Origin: Haloimpatiens massiliensis
GTDB taxonomy: Bacteria; Bacillota; Clostridia; Clostridiales; Clostridiaceae
Assembly: GCF_900184255.1 (NCBI RefSeq)
Contig: NZ_LT854640.1
Span: forward strand, 1,007,593 to 1,071,592
Length of the DNA: 64,000 nt
Direction: 5' to 3'
How positions within the stretch are numbered: position 1 is the stretch's first letter; each line of letters begins with the position of its first letter. The notes below the pieces were generated by a model. It was not told where the DNA came from. It did not search any database and saw only the letters and a list, made by a program, of their open reading frames with translations. The translations under genes were made by a program, and so were the position numbers. Positions 43,205-50,571 of this stretch are shown one piece after another.

Positions 43205-44446
43205 TTAATTCTTTATTAAAATAGCCATATATGCCATAGTATTATATCCATTTTCTTTAAATAGCTCAAATGTATTATCAAAAAATATATTATTATGTTC
43301 TATAGCTCTTGAAAAAGAATAAACAAGTCTTACAATCAATGCTTCATCCAATTTTTTATTATAAGTAGCCATTCCTATTAGAAGCATTTTAATAAGTGAA
43401 TAATGTATAGCTAGCTTCATATAGTCATCAAAGACTTCCCCTTTTGAACTTATAGGAAATATTTTTTTAAATACATAATTTACAAGAAGATTCTCAAAGA
43501 TATATTCATGTTCTCTCATAAAAGGCTCATAATAATTTAAATATCCTTCTTTGTATCTTTCTCCTATATCTTCTACTTTAGCATCGTCAGTATACTTTAT
43601 GCCCTTTAGGAACTCAGCAACACATTTTACATACGACTGAATATTTGGTGAAATTACTATAGAAAATCGCTGATCATTGAACTCTTTCATAAGTTCCATC
43701 TGAATTGTTAAATTAGTTGGAATATCACTGAGTAATTCTTTTAATTTCCGATTTTCAATACTAATATTGTATTCTTCTATAAGTGTAGGTATTTCATGAA
43801 CTCTATTACTATCCAAATACTCCTGCACTTTTTTCATGAATAATCCTAAAATAATTAGCCTATCTGTAAGTGAATAATTCCTATTTTGGAGTAGAGATAT
43901 ACTAAATATTCTAAGAGGCCAAAAATATCTCTTTACGTTATTAGCATTTTGGATACTATTGGTATTTATTTTATAAAGAATATTATGTTGAATTTCTTCT
44001 TGCTCTTCAATTTCATCAAATTCCATGATATTAGAATTTAACAAAACTAATCTCGCTGTTTCTGGACAAGAAAGCATTACTGATTTTTCATATATTCCAT
44101 TAATTATATTTGTAACCCTTGGATATGTCATACAAACCTTAGATAGATACTCCCCTCCAAGTTTCTTATGTATACTACATAGTTTATCCTCTTGTAAAAA
44201 AGGACAACAACCATTCTCATCCATCTTTATTTTTGCATAATCGCTAGAAGAAGGATTAGAACGATTTCTAGTTACATTTTTATCTAATAGAGACTTTAAA
44301 CATGAATCCGAAGCCTTTCTATATTTCTTGTACGTATTTTCATCTATCCTTACCTTCCAACCATAACAACAATTATCTTCACACTTAGTACCTATACATT
44401 GGAATTGTTTCATATATTGTGGAGTTAATAATATCCTTTTTTTCAT
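43205..44446 (-). CDS. fliB: FliB-type flagellin lysine-N-methylase
   Basis: A 413-aa protein with the FliB-family N-terminus ILLTPQYMKQFQCIGTKCED; cysteines 17, 22, 26 and 27, then others in CCPFLQEDKLCSIHKKLG and MLSCPETARL suggest metal or iron-sulfur binding. In Salmonella FliB methylates surface lysines of flagellin. It lies right after the main flagellin gene, separated by a terminator, so its substrate is probably that flagellin. The C-terminal half is helical without recognised motifs. Confidence 0.9.
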   Translation of the reverse strand: MKKRILLTPQYMKQFQCIGTKCEDNCCYGWKVRIDENTYKKYRKASDSCLKSLLDKNVTRNRSNPSSSDYAKIKMDENGCCPFLQEDKLCSIHKKLGGEYLSKVCMTYPRVTNIINGIYEKSVMLSCPETARLVLLNSNIMEFDEIEEQEEIQHNILYKINTNSIQNANNVKRYFWPLRIFSISLLQNRNYSLTDRLIILGLFMKKVQEYLDSNRVHEIPTLIEEYNISIENRKLKELLSDIPTNLTIQMELMKEFNDQRFSIVISPNIQSYVKCVAEFLKGIKYTDDAKVEDIGERYKEGYLNYYEPFMREHEYIFENLLVNYVFKKIFPISSKGEVFDDYMKLAIHYSLIKMLLIGMATYNKKLDEALIVRLVYSFSRAIEHNNIFFDNTFELFKENGYNTMAYMAILIKN

Positions 44447-44488
44447 TATAAAAACTCCTTACTTAGATTATTTTTAAATTTAAATTAA

Positions 44489-44524
44489 TTAAGGAGCCAG
44501 AGTTTTCACTCTGACTCCTTAATA
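44489..44524 (-). terminator. Terminator of the main flagellin gene
   Basis: TTAAGGAGTCAGAGTG and CTCTGGCTCCTTAA form a strong stem around AAAA, followed by T-rich DNA, 22 nt beyond the stop codon. Confidence 0.85.
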
Positions 44525-44545
44525 TTTCTTTTATAAGTTTAACAA

Positions 44546-45727
44546 TTATCTTAATAATTGAAGAACTCCTTGAGGTTGTTGGTTAGCTTGAGCAAGCATT
44601 GCTTGAGCTGCTTGAGCAAGTATATTGTTCTTGCTGAAGTTCATCATTTCTTTAGCCATGTCTACGTCTCTAACTCTTGATTCTGATGCTTGTAAGTTTT
44701 CACTTGAAGTATTTAAGTTAGCAATTGTATGCTCTAATCTATTTTGGTATGCACCAAGTTTTGATCTTTCAGCTGAAACTGATTCAATTGCTTTGTTTAT
44801 TGTTGTAATAGCAGCTGATGCAACTTTTTGTGAAGAAACATTTATACCTAAATCCTTATTTGATGTACCAGCTGTTACTGTAGTATCAGTTGGTACTGCA
44901 GTAGTTGCATCTAAAGCTGCAGTTAAATCAGTTCCATCTGCTATTTCTAATTTTACTAAACCTGTTGATTCTAATGCTTTTGCCACATCAGCTTTTGTAG
45001 CAGTGATTGCTCCAGCAGTAGTACCATCACCTGCAGCTTGCGCTAATGTAATTGTTATAGTTTTTCCATCAGCACTAGCTTTTGCTGTTGTCTCTTTAAC
45101 TGCTGTTTTTACATCTTTATCACCTAAAGCAGTGTATGTGATTTTAACTTCATTTTCAGTTAAGTTCTTAACTCCTACTCCTGTTACACCTGCTACATCT
45201 ACTTTATCACCAATTACGCCTTCTACACCTAATTTATTAGCACCCATACCATTAATCTCTAATGTAATATCTTGTCCTTCGTTAGCTCCTATATGGAATT
45301 TTCCTTGGAAATCTCCACCTAAAAGATTTTGAGTGTTGAATTCTGTAGTATCAGCTATTCTTGTAAGTTCTTGTGCTAATTGGTCTACTTCCTTTTGAAT
45401 TTCTCCTCTATCTACTGCTACGTTTGTATCGTTTGATGATTGAACTGCAAGTTCTCTCATTCTTTGTAGAATTGAATGAGATTCATTTAATCCACCTTCA
45501 GCTGTTTGGATTAATGAAATACCATCTTGAGCATTTCTTGAAGCTTGGTCTAATCCTCTTACTTGCGCTCTCATTTTTTCAGAAATAGCTAATCCAGCAG
45601 CGTCATCTCCAGCTCTGTTTATTCTTAAACCTGAGCTTAATTTTTCCATTGATTTTCCTGATGCTACTGTGTTAGCTGTCATCATTCTATGAGCGTTCAT
45701 AGCGTTCATATTGTGGTTAATTATCAT
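44546..45727 (-). CDS. fliC: Main flagellin (FliC/Hag)
   Basis: About 393 aa from ATG at 45727 (MIINHNMNAMNAHRMMTANT), 7 nt after AAGGAGGAA; an in-frame ATG 42 nt upstream lies before the ribosome binding site. D0/D1 ends are canonical (RNAQDGISLIQTAEGGLNES; SRVRDVDMAKEMMNFSKNN; ending LLR). The middle (about 175-290) is Thr/Ala/Lys-rich and likely the exposed domain; its lysines are candidates for FliB methylation. Codon use is more regular than in other genes here, consistent with high expression. Strong sigma-D promoter, long leader, terminator: the typical main filament gene. Confidence 0.95.
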   Translation of the reverse strand: MIINHNMNAMNAHRMMTANTVASGKSMEKLSSGLRINRAGDDAAGLAISEKMRAQVRGLDQASRNAQDGISLIQTAEGGLNESHSILQRMRELAVQSSNDTNVAVDRGEIQKEVDQLAQELTRIADTTEFNTQNLLGGDFQGKFHIGANEGQDITLEINGMGANKLGVEGVIGDKVDVAGVTGVGVKNLTENEVKITYTALGDKDVKTAVKETTAKASADGKTITITLAQAAGDGTTAGAITATKADVAKALESTGLVKLEIADGTDLTAALDATTAVPTDTTVTAGTSNKDLGINVSSQKVASAAITTINKAIESVSAERSKLGAYQNRLEHTIANLNTSSENLQASESRVRDVDMAKEMMNFSKNNILAQAAQAMLAQANQQPQGVLQLLR

Positions 45728-45730
45728 AAT

Positions 45731-45770
45731 AAATTCCTCCTTGAGTTTAAAGTGCACTTCCCTGCGCACT
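45731..45770 (-). promoter_or_regulatory. Candidate CsrA-binding leader of the main flagellin mRNA
   Basis: In the mRNA, AGTGC and GCACT pair to present GCAGGGAAGT in a loop (45751-45770), and the Shine-Dalgarno stretch CAAGGAGGAATT follows. Two GGA sites, one in a hairpin loop and one in the ribosome binding site, are the arrangement by which CsrA blocks hag translation in B. subtilis. Inference from sequence only. Confidence 0.5.
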
Positions 45771-45953
45771 ATTTTTTATTTATAGTTAAGCTTTTAGCTT
45801 ACTAACAATTTTTAAGTTGAGAATTTAGAGTATACAGTTAAAAATGTTCTTATTTCTTCTTAGCTTTCAAATTCTCTTTAATGATTTTAACTACTGTTTA
45901 CTTACAATATAAAGTCAATCTTATAATAAACATTTCTCTCTTGCTTACTTTAA

Positions 45954-45980
45954 TTATCGTATTCGCTCACTTTACCTTTA
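45954..45980 (-). promoter_or_regulatory. Sigma-D type promoter of the main flagellin gene
   Basis: Minus strand TAAA (45977-45980), 17 nt, CGATAA (45954-45959) in ATACGATAATT. It predicts a leader of about 220 nt, unusually long, lying between fliD and the flagellin start codon. Confidence 0.75.
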
Positions 45981-46025
45981 CACCTTTTTTAATATTTTTT
46001 TATTTTTTTATAGTTTTATTTAATC

Positions 46026-47591
46026 CTAAGACATTCCCATTTGTGAATACAACCAATTACTTTGGGCATTCAAGTTATTCATATTTCTCTCCAATACAGC
46101 AAACATATTATAATATTTTTCTTGCTTTCTATAAATTTTCTTTTCCATTTCCTTTATAGCCTTGTTTCTTTTTTCTATTTTATTAGATAAGTCATTATTT
46201 GTTACCCATCTAGTATCTTTGTAACCAGCTTTTTGAATTAAAACACCTTCTGAACCTATATAGCTTTTAAAGGTCTCCTTAAATCTTTGAAGTATTCCTT
46301 TTTCATCGTCATTATCACTAATTTGAGTAAATAATTTTTGAACTTGATCACCTTTTGTTTCTAGTGCTTCTTTAAGTTTCGCTTCATTTAGTTTAAGTTT
46401 TCCCCCGTCTTTCCATTTACTAGTAGTTTCTATACCTATTTCTTGAGCACTTAATCCAGCTCCCTCTACGGTGCTATAAAAAGTTTCTCTTAAATTCGTG
46501 AGTAAACTAGAAAGACTAGCTTCTCTAGAAAGTATTCCTTTTTTAGCTTTTTCTTCCCATCTTTTTATTTCGTCATCACTCAATTCCTTCTTTTGATCTT
46601 CTGTAAGTGGCTTGAATTTATATTCTCTTTTCTCATCTACTTTAGTTTTAATTTTATCTATTAATGAATTATATTTATCAATAAATTTTCTGAATTTTTC
46701 TATTTTATCTGTGGCATCTGGTTTTACGTCTATGTTTACTTCATCATTAACATTAGCGTCATCTATGTCATATTGGATATTGTCTATGGTAAAAATATTT
46801 TTATCAAAAGTTTTAGATTCAAAATACTCAGTTTCTCCTGGCGGTTTAATAGATACCTTAGCATCTTTACCAGTAAAACTACCATCTATTTTTAGACTTT
46901 CAGCTGGAGTTCCTGATATGCTTAAAGTTTCAATAGCTCCCGTCTCCTTAGTTTCAATTGTAAATTTTCTAGTAAGTTCACTAAAGCTTATATTTATATG
47001 ATTGCCTAAAGGATCTTGACTATCACTACTAAGTTTAGTATTTCTAATATCATTTAAAAAATCACCTATAGATTTGGTATTATCTACATTTACAGAAAAT
47101 TCTTTGTCACCTACTTTGTCACCTACTTGAAACTTCATCGTTCCACTGGAAATGCCAAGAGTTTTTAGACTAGTATTTAAGTCTGTTCCTTCTGCAAGCG
47201 CATCACTTTGTTTTCTAGCAGTTTCTGCTACTTGTAAAACCTTCACTGCATAGTTTCCTTTTGCAGCTCCACCTAGAGCAATAGCTTTAATCTTATTTTC
47301 ATCACTACTTTGAACCTTCAATCCTGAATAAGCTAAATTTGACATTAGATTAGTTTCTTCTGGAGCTAATATATCTAAATATGAGTTATAAAACTCTTTT
47401 AAATCATTGATTATATCTATGTAAGCCTCTTGTTGCCATTCCTCTACCTGTCTCCCTTGCTTCATTTGATCTAATTTCATATTATCCCCAGCAACCATCT
47501 TTTTGACCATACCATCAATATCCATTCCTGTGGCTAGACCTGTAATTCTGCTATAATCTGTATTGCTATTACTCGTTCCATTTATTTGCAT
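46026..47591 (-). CDS. fliD: FliD, filament cap protein
   Basis: A 521-aa hook-associated protein 2. The N-terminus has RITGLATGMDIDGMVKKMVA; the body includes a Flagellin_IN-like segment (about 95-190: LNTSLKTLGISSGTMKFQVG); the C-terminus ends LNAQSNWLYSQMGMS, typical of FliD_C coiled coil. It caps the filament and inserts flagellin monomers. It lies upstream of the main flagellin gene and downstream of the FliT-like gene. Confidence 0.96.
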   Translation of the reverse strand: MQINGTSNSNTDYSRITGLATGMDIDGMVKKMVAGDNMKLDQMKQGRQVEEWQQEAYIDIINDLKEFYNSYLDILAPEETNLMSNLAYSGLKVQSSDENKIKAIALGGAAKGNYAVKVLQVAETARKQSDALAEGTDLNTSLKTLGISSGTMKFQVGDKVGDKEFSVNVDNTKSIGDFLNDIRNTKLSSDSQDPLGNHINISFSELTRKFTIETKETGAIETLSISGTPAESLKIDGSFTGKDAKVSIKPPGETEYFESKTFDKNIFTIDNIQYDIDDANVNDEVNIDVKPDATDKIEKFRKFIDKYNSLIDKIKTKVDEKREYKFKPLTEDQKKELSDDEIKRWEEKAKKGILSREASLSSLLTNLRETFYSTVEGAGLSAQEIGIETTSKWKDGGKLKLNEAKLKEALETKGDQVQKLFTQISDNDDEKGILQRFKETFKSYIGSEGVLIQKAGYKDTRWVTNNDLSNKIEKRNKAIKEMEKKIYRKQEKYYNMFAVLERNMNNLNAQSNWLYSQMGMS

Positions 47592-47604
47592 AAAATCACC
47601 TCCA

Positions 47605-47970
47605 TTATATTTTTGTGCTAAAGAAATTTCTATTAACTATAGAATTTTTATTATAATTCTTATTGGCACTGTTTTTAACTTTCATTTTGTTCATCTCATG
47701 TTTTGCTTGATCTTTTTTGTGCCATGCTAATTTCGTCAACGTTTCTTCATATTTTACTAAATCTATTTCTTTACATATATCTTTAAACTCATTTTGTGTA
47801 TATTTAAACTTATCTATAGATGATATAACTTTTTGCCTCTCTTCTACATAAGCATCCACATTTTCTAATTGCTCTTTCTCTATGCAATTTATTAACTTTT
47901 GCGTCAATTGCTTATATAACAGGAGTTTTTCTTTCAATTGTGTATTAAATTGAAACACCCCCTTTTTCAA
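47605..47970 (-). CDS. FliT-like chaperone (probable)
   Basis: A 121-aa helical, charged protein (QLKEKLLLYKQLTQKLINCI; ENVDAYVEERQKVISSIDKF), with a basic Asn/Lys-rich tail. The position between fliS and fliD and the helical make-up fit FliT, the export chaperone of FliD. The family is too divergent for a motif match, so this is mainly context. Confidence 0.65.
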   Translation of the reverse strand: MKKGVFQFNTQLKEKLLLYKQLTQKLINCIEKEQLENVDAYVEERQKVISSIDKFKYTQNEFKDICKEIDLVKYEETLTKLAWHKKDQAKHEMNKMKVKNSANKNYNKNSIVNRNFFSTKI

Positions 47971-48062
47971 TTCCCATTATCCAATCACTAATCTCCAAAA
48001 TATTAAATTAGCTCACTTATCTTGGAAATTTGGGATTGGCAATTGTGATTAAAATAAATGTA

Positions 48063-48455
48063 CTATTTTGCACCTTTAGAAACCTTATAGGCCTGCTCCC
48101 ACATATCCTTTACTTCTTCAATAAGTGGTATCACTTCATTCATTATTTGCAAATCTTTTTTAAGGTTAGCTTGTACCAAACTATCTATTATAAACTGATA
48201 AACTGATACTAAATTCTTTGCCCATTCTCCACCCTTATTTACATCTAAGGTTACCATTAATTCATAAAATATATCTTGAGTTTTAACTATATTTTCGTGA
48301 GCTTTTTTTACATCTTTATCAACTATAGCTTGCCTTGCTATTTTAGAAAACTTAACTGCTCCATCCACCAGCATTAGTAAAAGTTGTTCTTTTGAAGCAA
48401 AGTTCACACTATTATTTTTGTAGGCATTATATGCATTTGCATGTCCACCGTACAT
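48063..48455 (-). CDS. fliS: FliS, flagellin export chaperone
   Basis: A 130-aa four-helix protein with the FliS start region AYNAYKNNSVNFASKEQLLL followed by MLVDGAVKF, and the GEWAKNLVSVYQFIIDSLVQA helix. It binds the flagellin C-terminus in the cytoplasm; its clients would include the five flagellins in this window. RBS AGGAGG. Confidence 0.95.
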   Translation of the reverse strand: MYGGHANAYNAYKNNSVNFASKEQLLLMLVDGAVKFSKIARQAIVDKDVKKAHENIVKTQDIFYELMVTLDVNKGGEWAKNLVSVYQFIIDSLVQANLKKDLQIMNEVIPLIEEVKDMWEQAYKVSKGAK

Positions 48456-48466
48456 TCTTATTCCTC

Positions 48467-48754
48467 CTATTTTTTAATGTCTATAAACATTCCTCTATCT
48501 TCATTATAATACTCTACTTCTTCTTTGTAGGCATCCACATCAATATCTTGTGATTTATACGCTTCTACTTCTAGCTTGCCTTCTCCTTTTTTAAATTTCT
48601 TAAGTCTATAGGCAAAACTTCTGTCTTTAGGAGTATCTTCACTTTTGTCATGGTTTATTCTTATTTCGTCTTTTCTGTGCACAACTCCTGACTTTGTAGT
48701 GTCTTTCACTCTTTGTCTAAGTTCTGTGTCTATTTTATTTAATCGAAACTCCAT
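48467..48754 (-). CDS. Conserved hypothetical protein upstream of fliS
   Basis: About 95 aa from ATG 48754 (MEFRLNKIDTELRQRVKDTT). Charged and without cysteine or membrane segment. Similar small genes are found in front of fliS in clostridial late operons; function unknown. The ribosome binding site is GGGGGGTG, and a CTAGCCC-type heptamer tract lies directly upstream. Not recognised beyond this context. Confidence 0.7.
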   Translation of the reverse strand: MEFRLNKIDTELRQRVKDTTKSGVVHRKDEIRINHDKSEDTPKDRSFAYRLKKFKKGEGKLEVEAYKSQDIDVDAYKEEVEYYNEDRGMFIDIKK

Positions 48755-48773
48755 AAAAACACCCCCCACGTTT

Positions 48774-48823
48774 AGTGGGCTAGGGGGCTAGGGGGCTAGA
48801 GGACTAGAGGGCTAGAGGGCTAG
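48774..48823. repeat. CTAGCCC-type heptamer tract upstream of the 95-aa gene
   Basis: Seven imperfect units of GGGCTAG on the plus strand (GTGGGCTAG, GGGGGCTAG twice, AGGACTAG, AGGGCTAG twice). It abuts the G-rich ribosome binding site. It is inverted relative to the tract at 49287-49354 on the other side of the four-helix-bundle gene. Confidence 0.8.
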
Positions 48824-48826
48824 TGT

Positions 48827-48859
48827 AATTTTTTATACATTTGATATGTATAAAAAATT
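48827..48859. terminator. Strong bidirectional hairpin
   Basis: AATTTTTTATACAT and ATGTATAAAAAATT form a perfect 14-bp stem with loop TTGAT. It could end transcripts from either side, and so may separate the flgM-flaG and fliS-fliD parts of the late operon. Confidence 0.65.
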
Positions 48860-48908
48860 TATTTCCCGTCTATAATGTAAATATAGTATTTATTATGAGG
48901 TGGTTTCA

Positions 48909-49277
48909 TTGATTTCTGAACAAAATAGTATTATATATAAAAAATGTTTTAAATTTTCTCTAGAAATAATAACTCTTTGCAAATACCTTAATAATTCTAA
49001 AAAGGAATTTGTGCTTTCTAACCAAATCCTACGTTGCAGCACTAGTATTGGTGCCAACGTAAGTGAAAGTTTCAATGCTCAAAGTCATAAAGAATACATA
49101 TCCAAATTATATATATCCCTTAAAGAAGCATCCGAAACCAAATACTGGTTAGAACTTCTCAATGCATCAAATACTATAAATGACGCTACCTATAAAGATT
49201 TACTAGATCAAATTACTCAAATAATCAAAATACTAAGTTCAATTATCAGAAATACAAAACTAAAACACCATCTATAA
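48909..49277 (+). CDS. Four-helix-bundle protein of the 23S rRNA intervening-sequence family
   Basis: About 122 aa. A likely start is TTG 48909 after GAGGTGG; GTG 48900 is possible. Typical elements: FSLEIITLCKYLNNSKKEFV, then SNQILRCSTSIGANVSESFN and AQSHKEYISKLYISLKEASE, a combination characteristic of the S23/IVP family (bAvd-like fold). Some relatives are encoded in 23S rRNA insertions or near diversity-generating retroelements; the function of free-standing copies is unknown. It is antisense to the late flagellar operon, with inverted heptamer tracts on both sides, which suggests insertion. Confidence 0.9.
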   Translation: MISEQNSIIYKKCFKFSLEIITLCKYLNNSKKEFVLSNQILRCSTSIGANVSESFNAQSHKEYISKLYISLKEASETKYWLELLNASNTINDATYKDLLDQITQIIKILSSIIRNTKLKHHL

Positions 49278-49286
49278 CCTCAAAAT

Positions 49287-49354
49287 CCTAGCCCTCTGAC
49301 ACCCTAGCACTCTATCTCTCCTAGCCCTCTAGCCCCCTGACACCCTAGCCCCCT
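49287..49354. repeat. CTAGCCC-type heptamer tract, opposite orientation
   Basis: Plus strand units CCTAGCCCTCTGACA, CCTAGCACTCTATCTCT, CCTAGCCCTCTAGCCCC and CTGACACCCTAGCCCCC. It is inverted relative to the tract at 48774, so the pair flanks the four-helix-bundle gene as imperfect inverted repeats. Confidence 0.75.
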
Positions 49355-49355
49355 T

Positions 49356-49388
49356 CGTAGATAAAAAAGCTAAGCTTTTTTATCTACG
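49356..49388 (-). terminator. Perfect 16-bp palindrome at the flaG stop codon
   Basis: CGTAGATAAAAAAGCT and AGCTTTTTTATCTACG pair over 16 bp with a one-base centre. It overlaps the last codons of flaG. A terminator or insertion-site palindrome is possible. Confidence 0.6.
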
Positions 49389-49747
49389 ATGATTCCTATC
49401 ATTTCACACATTTTAGCAACCATATCGAGTATCTTCTTTGGCGGTATTTCCTTCACTACTTCTTTTGTTTCATTGTCTACTATTCTTATTACATATTCGT
49501 TGAGTTTCTCGTGTTTTTCGTATTCTAAATGAGTATCCGCGTTTTTTATCAATTTGTTTAATCCATCCACCATATTTTTTACTTCTCTTCCGTCTACTAC
49601 TTTTGCATCCTTATTGTTATATGCTACTTTAGACGTACTTTCTAATGTTTCTTTGGCACTATTATTAGATGATTGTAATGATACCTTAGCTGCAGAATTT
49701 ACATTTACAATACTCTGTCTTCCTTGACTTATTGAGTTGATTTCCAT
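49370..49747 (-). CDS. flaG: FlaG family protein
   Basis: About 125 aa. Start ATG 49747 (MEINSISQGRQSIVNVNSAA) after GGGGTGT; an earlier in-frame GTG is inside the ribosome binding site. The C-terminal half contains HEKLNEYVIRIVDNETKEVV followed by KEIPPKKILDMVAKM, the FlaG core. FlaG proteins influence filament length; the exact action is unknown. Placed between csrA and fliS in the late operon. Confidence 0.9.
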   Translation of the reverse strand: MEINSISQGRQSIVNVNSAAKVSLQSSNNSAKETLESTSKVAYNNKDAKVVDGREVKNMVDGLNKLIKNADTHLEYEKHEKLNEYVIRIVDNETKEVVKEIPPKKILDMVAKMCEMIGIIVDKKA

Positions 49748-49764
49748 ATCAAACACCCCGCTTA

Positions 49765-49824
49765 TTAGGGGCTAGGGGGCTAGAGGGCTAGTCTTTTGCC
49801 CCTAGCGCTTAGCACCGCTAGCTC
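49765..49824. repeat. CTAGCCC-type heptamer tract upstream of flaG
   Basis: Plus strand ATTAGGGGCTAG, GGGGCTAG, AGGGCTAG, then a degenerate stretch CCCCTAGCGCTTAGCACCGC up to the csrA stop codon. It abuts the GGGGTGT ribosome binding site of flaG. Confidence 0.75.
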
Positions 49825-50040
49825 CTATTTTTTTAAATTTTTAAGTATATCTATGTTAAAATTTAATGCACTTTTATTCTCTTCTTCCACTTCCTTTAGA
49901 AGTTCTTTTCGCAATATGGCAACCTCTTTAGGTGCCTTTATAGCTATTTTTACAGAACCACCATCTATATCCACTACACTTATTTCTATATCTTCTCCTA
50001 AAACTATAGCTTCTCCTTTTTTTCTTTTAACTACCAACAT
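49825..50040 (-). CDS. csrA: CsrA, RNA-binding translational regulator
   Basis: A 71-aa protein starting MLVVKRKKGEAIVLGEDIEI with VKIAIKAPKEVAILRKEL, the standard CsrA RNA-binding surface. It binds GGA motifs in mRNA leaders and represses flagellin translation until FliW frees the mRNA. Overlaps the fliW stop by the TAATG arrangement, so FliW and CsrA are made together. Confidence 0.97.
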   Translation of the reverse strand: MLVVKRKKGEAIVLGEDIEISVVDIDGGSVKIAIKAPKEVAILRKELLKEVEEENKSALNFNIDILKNLKK

Positions 50041-50471
50041 TATTCTGCCTCCTTAAAAATAGGCTGCTTTATTAAATATTTTTCATTATTTAATATTATT
50101 TGTTCCCCTAATCGTTCTTTTATATTAATTATAATAGGAGCTCTCATATTAGTAGTTATTTTTTTTACATCTGAATCTAAAGTAACTGTAGTTAAAACCA
50201 ATACATCATCTTGTGTACTTATTTTTAATCTCTTTATTACTTCCTCAGATAAGTGAAATTCATAATTCTTATCCACTATAAAAGGAGAAATAACCACAAA
50301 TCCCACAGAACCATTTTCTATAGAATGTAATACATTGAAAATTTCATTTTCCTCTACTGGAAAGGAAATAAATCTCTTTAAATCTTCAAATCCACATATA
50401 CCTTTATTAAAATTCCATACCTCTTCTTCACCATATTCACGAATTCCGTGATATTTTGTGCTCAATTTCAT
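50040..50471 (-). CDS. fliW: FliW, flagellin-responsive CsrA antagonist
   Basis: About 143 aa from ATG 50471 (MKLSTKYHGIREYGEEEVWN) after GGGGTGT; the earlier in-frame GTG overlaps the ribosome binding site. Typical FliW words: FNKGICGFEDLKRFISFPVE and LTTVTLDSDVKKITTNMRAP. FliW binds either flagellin or CsrA, thereby coupling flagellin synthesis to export. Heptamer repeats lie directly upstream. Confidence 0.95.
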   Translation of the reverse strand: MKLSTKYHGIREYGEEEVWNFNKGICGFEDLKRFISFPVEENEIFNVLHSIENGSVGFVVISPFIVDKNYEFHLSEEVIKRLKISTQDDVLVLTTVTLDSDVKKITTNMRAPIIINIKERLGEQIILNNEKYLIKQPIFKEAE

Positions 50472-50488
50472 GTAATACACCCCTTTTT

Positions 50489-50524
50489 TTAGGGGGCTAG
50501 GGGGCTAGGGGGCTAGAGGGCTAG
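50489..50524. repeat. CTAGCCC-type heptamer tract upstream of fliW
   Basis: Plus strand AGGGGGCTAG, GGGGCTAG, GGGGCTAG, AGGGCTAG, directly before the run of T and CCCC that, on the minus strand, gives AAAAAAAGGGGTGT, the fliW ribosome binding site. Confidence 0.8.
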
Positions 50525-50571
50525 TTTTTCAATACTAACCTTTAGCTCACTAGTTCACTAGTCCGCTAAAT

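Noticed and set aside
44625..45332. 235-aa plus-strand reading frame
   Set aside because: Complement of the main flagellin gene; its length comes from regular codon use in the flagellin.
48774..50524. CRISPR array
   Set aside because: Repeats are heptamers without spacers and no cas genes are present.
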